Assembly: GCA_011109175.1 (NCBI GenBank)
Contig: RDEW01000005.1
Span: forward strand, 1,676,324-1,740,323
Source: Dicyema japonicum
Lineage: Eukaryota > Dicyemida > Rhombozoa > Dicyemidae
Reading direction: 5' to 3'
DNA length: 64,000 nucleotides
In this document: positions 56,230 through 64,000 of the stretch, one piece after another
Position numbering within the stretch: the stretch's first letter is position 1
Layout of the letters: every line of letters begins with the position of its first letter
Translations under genes and position numbers: made by a program
Notes under the pieces: model-generated
The model's database searches: none
The model's input: the letters and a program-made list of their open reading frames with translations, nothing else
What the model was told of the DNA's origin: nothing

Positions 56230-57290
56230 AGCCTTTTGAATGGTCACACTGATGATTTTTGCGGCTTCATCCATCGAACGTATATGGATGATTGTCCGTT
56301 GGCCAATTCCAGGTCAACGAAGTCCGGTCTGCAATGTCCGGCGTCTCCGAAATCCTCTTAATATAGAAGGATGGATTATGGTCGCTGGAAAAACCATAAT
56401 TCACATCCCATGTAGTAATTCCTGCTAAAGAGATTATTTTAAAGCCGCATGGCGCCATGTGGTGCTTCGTGGCTAATTGGTTAGACGTTTCTGTTTGTTC
56501 GTCTGTTCCTCCTCTCTCTTCCTATTAGAGTGGCTTCATGTGATCCACCTGTCTAGGTGGCGCCCAGTGCCAGGCCGGCACGAAAAAGGATCATTTACTC
56601 TCCCCCACTCCACTGGAGGGGTTTCAACAACTGCAACTATGGACGTCTTTTACCCATATGTTGATTCCGGATTGACTCTGTTTCTGTGGAAACTGGATGC
56701 AATCAAGTAGTTGTTTACTTTAACTTCTTTCTCGGTGTATCCAGGGTTAATAAATAAAAAAATAAAATAATTCCTGCTAAAGAGAGTGAACATAGGGTTA
56801 AATTTAAGTGCAGCTATCAGTGCTCCTTAATGGGGTTCTTGTGTGTAATTTAGGGTCATTCAGGATAATCATATCAATAAGACCATTTACGATGAACTCT
56901 CCTCGGCTGTAAGAGGACTGTGAAGCAAGTCAAACTGGGTGTCGGGCATTTAGGTCGCCGCATATTAGAACGTTCTTTAGAACTGAGAGGCGGGGTATAT
57001 TTGGGGTGTAGGATTTTGGGCAGGATCCTGTGGTCGAATATATAGGTTAATCAAATTAATTCAAAAAGACGGGTACATTTCCATTTTGATGGAGATCTGC
57101 TTCATGGTATCGTCTGAGCCCAAAAGTTATGAGGTTCGTCGACTCATGTCAATGAAAGGTATACCGTTCTTTATAATTGTGAGTAGTCCTCCGTCTGGTC
57201 TTCCCTGACGGTTTTTACGGATTACTGTGTATCCCGAGAAAGAGGGTGTTGGCGTGGAGGATGAGAGCTTGGATTTCTGGATTAGAGCTT
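56230..57290 (-). pseudogene. Jockey-type LINE endonuclease, split by a SINE
   Basis: From 57290 down: TPTPSFSGYTVIRKNRQGRP, GGLLTIIKNGIPFIDM, a GDLNAR motif at about 56960, LNLTLCSLSLAG, then, across the SINE at 56435-56767, ITTWDVNYGFSSDHNPSFYI and RTSLTWNWP. These are the EEP endonuclease landmarks in order (GRGGGL-like, GDLNA, DLTL, SDHxP). The frame is continuous across the pre-insertion site, so the SINE landed in an already 3'-truncated or later-decayed copy. Confidence 0.75.
56435..56767 (+). repeat. SINE family B, complete insertion with 18-bp target-site duplication
   Basis: TAATTCCTGCTAAAGAGA occurs at 56417-56434 and 56768-56785, exactly flanking 333 bases. The insert has a tRNA-like A box (TGGCTAATTGGTTAGAC), a body with GCCCAGTGCCAGGCCGG and CTCCCCCACTCCACTGGAGG, and a tail CTCGGTGTATCCAGGG with AATAAATAAAA. 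Confidence 0.9.
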
Positions 57291-57299
57291 GGATTCTAT

Positions 57300-57445
57300 A
57301 ACACAATTCGGTTCCGCATTGATGAAACACTGATGACGGCGTCACTCGTCAACTTAGGAGCATCGTAGATACGTGAACCTTACCGAATGGATAGCAGTGA
57401 GATTCGAACTTTGGACTTTCTGGTATTTGGTTCGGAGCTTATTAC
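57300..57445 (-). repeat. SINE family A, core and head
   Basis: Core TGATGACGGCGTCACTCGTC at about 57331-57350 and inverted B box GAGATTCGAACT at about 57401. Tail half missing. Confidence 0.75.
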
Positions 57446-57449
57446 ACAG

Positions 57450-58080
57450 TCCATCAAATGTCATTATACATCAAATTTATAAATAAATCTTTTTCATGGA
57501 AACCAAATTTCAATTAAATAAACGATCAATTCAGTTAGCGTTTGTTTCTGGGAGGAGTATTGAAGTTTAGCAATGTCTTGGTTCATGGTCTGCAAACTAT
57601 GAACTTTAAAACTGTCAAGGTTATTAATATGTGATCAAAAGAATATTCAACAAATTGCTTAAATCAAACTCAGGGATCATTAAGAGCTCCTCTAGAAAAT
57701 TTTGAATGATTGCATATTCGAATCTGCAAAATAACTAAACGCTGATTAAAGCGGCCTTACATGACTAATGCAAGTAACCTTGTAACATGCCAAAATTCCA
57801 TGTCAATCATTTTACGGTCAAAAATTCAAATTTATCTTTGATTAGTGATTTACCGATTTAATAAAAACGGCTAATTAAAGAAATTATTTCAAAGCTTTCT
57901 TGGATTAAAAATCGTGTCCGCTAATCAATTGAAAATCTAACACAAACTCTCATATTAAAATGAATTTTGTGTTAAAAACTTTTACCCCGTAATTTTGTGG
58001 ATGACGTCGAATCCAAAAGTTTCTCGATAAAATAACTCAAATAGTTAGTGAAAAGCTTATGAAACATTCTGGACAAAAAA
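57450..58080. other. AT-rich stretch, nothing recognised
   Basis: No frame or repeat family identified between two SINE copies. Confidence 0.4.
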
Positions 58081-58084
58081 ATCA

Positions 58085-58375
58085 TGAGGTCACCGGTTCA
58101 AATCTCGCTGCTGTCCATTCGGTTAAAAGTTCTATGTATCTACGATGCTTTGGGGTTGACGAGTGACGCCGTCATCAGCGTTTCAACACTGCAGAACGGG
58201 ATTGTCTTCTGGAACTCACATCCAAACTAAAAGAATAGAACAAAGTCAAGAACCCTTTAAATATCTTGGATATGCCTGGATTCATTTAAAATTAAGTTTG
58301 AGTCCTGCCTAAGGTGGGGTTAAGTAATGGAAACATTACCTACTCCTTATCGGGTGAGGCTGTTATTATTTATTA
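58085..58375 (+). repeat. SINE family A, near full-length
   Basis: B box GGTTCAAATCTC (58099), core TTGACGAGTGACGCCGTCAT (58154-58173), the CTGCCTAAGGTGGG block and a TGTTATTATTTATTATG tail. The A box has decayed. Confidence 0.8.
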
Positions 58376-58558
58376 TGAAACGTTCTAGTGGTGCAGATAA
58401 ACACAAGTAATTATCACACATGACCATGGCACTTATGCCCAGCCCAAGAAACTCAAGAACAATTGCGAGTCTCTCCCACACCCCTAAAACACAAGTAATT
58501 AGTATGAATTTATTTAAAAAATCAGTCAATTTATGAGTAGAATGGGGGAAAGCAATGA

Positions 58559-59193
58559 TTATATTTCCGATTTGTTTGTTATACAAAATGCGTTCAACTT
58601 CTCTCTAATTGACCCAAATTTATGTATTCTCTCAAGTTCTTCCATACTGACAATATTTACGTTGTCACAAATGTCAGGAACTCTGAAGCACCTTTTGGTC
58701 ACATTACGACTGAGTACGAGAATATTCTAATTGATTAAAGTACATACTTCTTTCATGGGTTCAACGACACTGTTGACTGTTTTTAAATTAAACAATCTTT
58801 GTATTTTCATCCGTTTTGTGAGAAGAACTGTGTCATACATTGAAATAATTTTGCAAATGATGTACTGTCGCTTGCTTCTAACTGTCTTTCGTATTCTGAC
58901 ATAAGACCCAACCTAATATAAACTTTATAAAGCATAACTCTGTATATTTTAGACCCGTGCTTCACGGCCTTGTAAAATGTTTTTTTCGCGCGACCCCGTT
59001 CGCCCACTGTGGTAACTCCCTTCCCGAGCCACTTCCACCCATTAATCTCTAGAATTCGGTTACTTCAAATACTATTTTCCTCGACAGTGGAATTATCATT
59101 CGAAGAACTGTCGACGTCAGTTTCATTGGTGTTGATTGTAGGTGGATTGGAAATTAAAGTCTGATTATTTGCTACGGGGGGACTTGGTTCCAT
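58559..59193 (-). CDS. BAH-domain protein, BAHCC1/TNRC18/winged-eye type
   Basis: From ATG 59193-59191, introns 59049-59072 (24 nt), 58913-58938 (26 nt) and 58727-58747 (21 nt) give exactly 188 codons. BAH domains bind histone marks or nucleosomes in chromatin regulators. An acidic, serine-rich N-terminus (TDVDSSSNDNSTVEE) precedes the BAH fold: NGWKWLGKGV, RGRAKKTFYKAVKHG, KIYRVGSYVRIR, QYIICKIISMYD, and LSRNVTKRCFRVPDIC. The GRAKK.FYKA..HG..I.VG..V pattern is closest to the BAHCC1/TNRC18/winged-eye group. Those are giant proteins; this one is short, so either it is a minimal derivative or upstream exons (a proline-rich frame at 59210-59345) are missing. The central BAH part is poorly conserved. 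Confidence 0.65.
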
Positions 59194-59849
59194 TTATCTG
59201 ATATAGTTTTTGTTATTTGATTTTGGGGTTGATAAGAATTAAAACAGGGCAGCTGGGGATATTTGAAAAATTTTGATAGAATAATAAATTCAGATTGACC
59301 GGAAAATAAGGATTTGGAACTGGTGGATACTGGGAGTTGAACATGTATGGTTGGCAAAAAAACCCATTCACTCTTTTCATAGTTTCTTCAGCATTTTGAA
59401 AATCTACAAATTAAACTAGTAAAGAAATTTATATTCACTTGAGAGCATTGACAAATAACTGAATAATTCGGGTTGATTTTGTTGATTTTGCTAAATTTTA
59501 ATTATCATTTAACCTCGGGATTGTGGTACAAAAGTGGGTTCGTAAAGTGAAATTGGGGATTTACTAAACATTAGCAAATAACATATGTGAAATAATTCAA
59601 ATAAATACTCCGAAAGGCGTTATTTACAGTATAAGTGTCACACGTGTGGTCTTTCTGATCATTGATGAGGTTGGGATTCATTCAATTCTACAAGTATACG
59701 GCAATACTGCTTAAATAATCGGCGCATCGCGCAATAAATAATCAAGTAAATATCCGCAATAATAATTAGCCTTAAACTAAATTTTAATTTTAAACCGCAA
59801 TTATAAAATTTAAACTAGATATTAAAATGAATTGACTTCACTAGATGGG

Positions 59850-60000
59850 TTCCCTGGGAGTTCTCTTTCTTGCCGTTGGTTTTGGGTGGAGTTGTGAGCC
59901 ATTAGAAGGTTTGCTTCTACGTCCGCGGAAACTGGGTACACTTAGTGGTTTACTGTTAACTCCCTCTCGGTTTTTCGGTGTTAGTAAATAAATGAAATTA
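59850..60000 (+). repeat. SINE family B 3' part
   Basis: GGAAACTGGGTACACTTAGT, TTTACTGTTAACTCCCTCTC and CGGTGTTAGTAAATAAATGA follow the same order as the 3' half of the complete copy at 56688-56767. Confidence 0.7.
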
Positions 60001-60500
60001 AATTAGCCTTTTGCAGTAAATAATAGGATTTTTAAAATTTCAATGATTTTAAACTTTTTTTAATATTAAACGATCTAACCATGTCTTTTTGGAGCAAATT
60101 AAATGCCTTACTTTAGTTCCTGTTTTTGTTAGGTCCTTTATCAACTTTTCTGAAGAAGCTGATTTTATTATTAATAAAACCGCAAATATCCTAAATTGAC
60201 ATTTGACCTTTACACTTCAACATCAGACTTTTTTCACATCGATTTGTCAAAATATTGTCATCGTGATAAATTAAACTACAAGTTATTAAAGTATCAGTTT
60301 ATATTTGTTATGACTCATATTAGTCTCATTTAACGACTCGTTGGGAGATTTGCAAAAATTGGCTCTTTCACAGCAACTTGTTAGGTAGAATAAAAATCAT
60401 ATTCTGTGTAGTCATTTCTTTGTGTACTGATTAAACATAAATTAATTTTTAAATCCATTTGCCCTAAAATTGGCAATTAAAAAAATATAATTTGAGACAA
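60001..60500. other. AT-rich stretch, nothing recognised
   Basis: No coding or RNA signal identified. Confidence 0.45.
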
Positions 60501-60504
60501 TTAG

Positions 60505-60590
60505 GTACAAGGACTGGAGATCCCATGAGAGCTGCTGGCTATCTGAGGAATCTCACTCGTCATCTGAGGGGAATAGCCGCTGTATGACTT
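60505..60590 (+). repeat. R2-like LINE 3' end scrap
   Basis: GGAGATCCCATGAGAGCTGC and CTATCTGAGGAATCTCACTC match the family's C-terminal coding end (compare 39030 and 43850). Confidence 0.6.
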
Positions 60591-60599
60591 TTTGGATAG

Positions 60600-61830
60600 T
60601 TTAGCTGGATTATTTAGATTATTATTTATTAATTTAAATTTTAAAATAAAAAAGCTAAGTGACTGATATTGGGAGGGGATTGCAATTTTTCTGATTAATA
60701 AACCGAAATATCTGCCTGATTTACCTAAGACACGTAAAAAATAAATGTGCCGTCGTAAATCTCCAATACAGCTATCGGTAGGCTAAATCTCATTTGATGC
60801 TTTTATGAAGTTTAAAGTCCTCTTTTTAAATCACCCTGATGTCTTCAATTACTTAATTAGAACCTCATCCCCTTGTCCTCTAAAATCAGTCTTTTTGAAC
60901 TGACGCCCTATCACGACATCATTTTGATTTATGATTTCTGATCGAATTGAAGATTAAAATAATCATTTTTTAAGTATCAAATAAAATAACAATTCAACTA
61001 ACCACAAATAATCACATTTAGATATTTAAAAAATTAAAAATTGCTTAGAAATAACATTAATTACTGCCATCACTTAAAATTACTATAAATTTTAACCCTG
61101 ATAACTAAATCCGATAATATTATGTGAGTCTGTGGAGACGAAGACTGGGACAATCAAGAATGTGATTGTTAAGCTATTTTCACTGTGATTTGAAGATGTG
61201 TTGGAATCAAACACTGCAATTATTGTAGTAAATAAAGATTTTTCTCTAAAATTTTTTTTGAAGACGAATTTACTTGAACTTTCATTTAATTAAAAAATCG
61301 ATTATTTTGCGGCCATGTTTGATTATTCATAAATTGCTGATAGCCAATATTAAATCTAATACCCTAGAGATAACATTAATTTGTGGCTAATTATGTTTCT
61401 AAAATAATTCTAAACTGAGATCTTGCATTTAGGCTATTTCGGAGTACTGTCACCATCTTTTATTCAAAAACAAGCTAAAATGAATTCAGATGATGTAGAA
61501 CCTCAGATATGTGGAGTAACATCATCTTTCATGTCTTTATTGAATTTTAAAGAAATAGTTTATTATTTCAAAGCATCAGTCTTAGTTGGCTAATTTTTAC
61601 TGTTTTTGGAACTTAAAATATGTCAATTCTTATTGACCTTGATCAATGCCTTGTAAGGATCTACATGCTATGAAAGATATGGGAGATTTGTTGGACTTTT
61701 GAGAGAACAATATTCTCAAACAAGTTTAAATCGAAATTATTTTAAAATTCCTACATTAATGCGTACTCATTGCCCTTAACCTGTCAAAAAATCAGATTGT
61801 TGATTTAATCCAATTTTATGAATTAAACTG
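60600..61830. other. AT-rich stretch, nothing recognised
   Basis: Long AT-rich DNA with no open frame of note, no repeat family member and no RNA gene that I can identify. Confidence 0.45.
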
Positions 61831-61837
61831 CATTTTT

Positions 61838-62120
61838 ACGCAGAGCCATATTAGCTATAGCACTGCTTAGGCAGGACACACACTTTATTCAAGTAAAGAA
61901 CAGTTATTAGAAATAATCGATGAGGGAAAACCAAGGAATGCTCTTCACTTCATTTTGTTGGGTGTATGTCATATGTAGACGATCCGGTTCCGCAGTTAAA
62001 TCTTCACTGATGACGGCGTCACTCGACAAGCCAAAGCATCAAGATGCGTGGAACCTTCAACCGAAATGTACAAGAGACCATCGGCCTCTTGCCAGGAGCT
62101 CGTTACAATGCACTGATTAT
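61838..62120 (-). repeat. SINE family A, long copy
   Basis: Contains the RTE-like tail relic (GCAGAGCCATATTAGC, 61840-61856), GGCAGGACACACACTTTATT, AATCGATGAGGGAAAAC, the core CTGATGACGGCGTCACTCG (about 62008-62026) and CATCAAGATGCGTGGAACC. The tRNA head has decayed. Confidence 0.75.
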
Positions 62121-64000
62121 GAATTGGGAGAGTAAAAGCCTTAATTAGGAGTTATTTTGAATTTATGGACATTCCCTAAAGAAAATAAAATATTAAGGTT
62201 AACAAAAACAGTTCTAATCTGAATTGTTGAGAAAAATGAGTCCAGGGATGGCTGAGACTAGCTACCGAGATACGGTTGTTTCTTCTGACAATAGCTATCG
62301 AGATACGCTCCCGAAATCACTAAGCTTCATGTAGATCCTTGGTGAACCTTTTGATGATTGATCTGATACCTCGGAATAGGTTGTCTGCCTGCAAGCCAAG
62401 GATTCCTGACGTCTTAACACCAAAAATACCCTCTGAAATACTTCAGTACTTCCTTTTCTTCTGATCCTCGGCTTATTTAGAAACATGTCCTGGGTTGACG
62501 CATAAGCAGCCAAATAGCATTTATACTGCTATTTTTTGAATAAAATGAATTTCCGGAATTCATCAATCTTTTCATAGTAGACATTCCAAGGAACTTAAAA
62601 TCAGGGGGTGTTTACGTTATGACCAAAAATGTAGTGTAAGTTATAGTGCTTAGTCAAATATAACTTAAAATTATAATGTGGTTTTCGTCATGGTTAATGT
62701 GGTAAAAATTGACACGTGAAACCTTTTATTCATTAAATTAAAGAAAATTAGAGGTTATTCGAAAGTACTGATTAGTGGCAGAAACTGATTAATTCATATT
62801 TTATAAATTCAGAAAGATGTTCATGAAACAGTAAATTTGAGCATAATTTTGTTAAGTTGTCAAATTTATCGTGAGATTATTGCTCAAACTTTTACATTTT
62901 TGGAACGTGGCAAAAAATCTGATATAATGTGAGAAGTTGGAAACAAACCATAAAAAGATATAAATGATAAAATGAGAGGTGTGCCCTGAAAATACCTCTC
63001 AGAATGGATCCGACGGTACTTGTCTCGATATTTTGAATACACTTGCGGATATCTAGGATGACTAAAATACACGTTACTTGTCAACCAAAGACCTAAGGAA
63101 TTCACAAATAAAGCTAAATGAGGCTGAGAATTTATGTACTCTCCACAAAATCGCATCCTCAGAGAGAACGTCGAAGCATTTCACAGAATGAATCGTCAGC
63201 GGTGCTGCACAAGCGATGAGAAGATAATTCTTGCATATTGTGCATAATGAGATTAATCGGAATTTTGAAAAGGTGGCGCACCTCTATTGCAAGAAATTAC
63301 TTCATGATGGGTGAAAACCCTTTTCTTCCTTCTCGTTTGATTGGACGAAATGACGGACTCATGAGACATTGGAAACCCAAAGCATTAAGGAATTGTCGTG
63401 TGCGCGTAGGATTCAGGTTCATCGAGTTCAGAATATGAATACTTAATGTTCTGCTTTTGCTGTGCTTTTCACTATTCGTTCTACCAGTTTTCTCCATGTA
63501 ACTTTCTTCCTCGCATATCTCTTCAGTTCATCGACTTTGTATCGTTCCAAATCCATGCATAAGGTCTCCTGTTTAGTGTTCGAAGCGAATCCTCTGACTT
63601 TGAAAGTTGCAAATGTAAACGGGGTAGATTAGACAGACTGAGAGTACGATAGACATTATTAGATATGTGTCAACCACTCAAATAACGTATATGATAGCTA
63701 ATATGAGATTCTAATGAGTTAACATACACTTTTCAGAAGTTGTATTATTTATTTAAACCAACAAATGTATTATCTTTAAATACGTAACAATTTGATAAAC
63801 TTCCTCCAATAGTGAAAATGCCGTAGCGTTTCCTCCAAAAACCTAACTCCCTAAAAAAATTATGGTCGAAAGCCTAAAATCTAATCGGATTGCTATTTTC
63901 CAATTATTGGGAGTGTATTCCCTTATACGGTTTGTATAGAAATTGTTCAATCACCCATCCCTCTTCTCAGTTGTCTTCCTTTTGCTGTCAACGATCTGAT
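62121..64000. other. AT-rich end of window, nothing recognised
   Basis: A short direct repeat (TAGCTACCGAGATACG / TAGCTATCGAGATACG at about 62257 and 62293) is the only structure noted. Minus ORFs at 62295-62513 and 63297-63497 have no recognisable features. Confidence 0.4.

Overview
The window reads as a gene-sparse, repeat-rich animal (metazoan) genome. Nothing bacterial is present: genes are split by spliceosomal GT-AG introns and spaced by decayed transposable elements. The introns are extraordinarily small, mostly 21-28 nt, and I could place nearly forty in eight genes by keeping the reading frame of known protein families. Introns of about 25 nt, animal-specific genes (SMN, TMEM231, a BAHCC1/TNRC18-type BAH protein) and an AT-rich, retrotransposon-loaded background fit a dicyemid mesozoan best. 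That taxon is an inference, not something the sequence states.

Layout. 0-6.4 kb: non-LTR retrotransposon remains (Jockey-type RT, a duplicated segment, an RTE 3' half, a SINE). 6.4-9.6 kb: WDHD1/Ctf4 (+). 9.7-12.5 kb: a decayed Jockey-type element with endonuclease and RT (+). 13.2 kb: LTO1 (+). 15.1-15.6 kb: a Tudor-less SMN (+). 15.6-28 kb: dense transposon graveyard with several R2-like elements (PHD, RT, CCHC and restriction-like endonuclease parts), an R4/NeSL-like element, hAT, FLYWCH-MULE and the second copy of the duplicated segment. 29.1-34.6 kb: clathrin heavy chain (+), 16 mini-introns plus an intron-like tandem array. 35-39 kb: gag-like ORF1, MULE and a nested Tigger/RTE/SINE cluster. 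39.2-40.2 kb: TMEM231 (+). 40.6-40.9 kb: unidentified small gene (-). 42.6-44.0 kb: R2-like element (+). 44.4-44.7 kb: mitochondrial ribosomal protein mL55 (-). 45-47.5 kb: RTE elements. 48.3-49.1 kb: inositol-tetrakisphosphate 1-kinase ITPK1 (-). 51.4-51.7 kb: zinc-binding exon, possibly Emi-type (-). 54-57.3 kb: piggyBac-like and Jockey-endonuclease fragments, the latter cut by a SINE with an 18-bp target-site duplication. 58.6-59.2 kb: BAH-domain protein (-). 60-64 kb: AT-rich sequence with few SINE pieces.

The host genes are unrelated housekeeping functions (replication fork, ribosome export/assembly, snRNP assembly, endocytosis, cilium transition zone, mitochondrial translation, inositol phosphate metabolism, chromatin) with no operon-like logic. 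The most noteworthy points are a clathrin-gene tandem array whose 20-22 bp units each carry a splice donor and acceptor at intron spacing, an SMN without a Tudor domain, a SINE family sharing its 3' tail with a local RTE LINE, and an R2-like LINE with an N-terminal PHD finger. Several genes carry single-base frame disruptions, two of them near T runs, which may be assembly errors. Transposon boundaries are approximate; gene and intron boundaries were read by eye.
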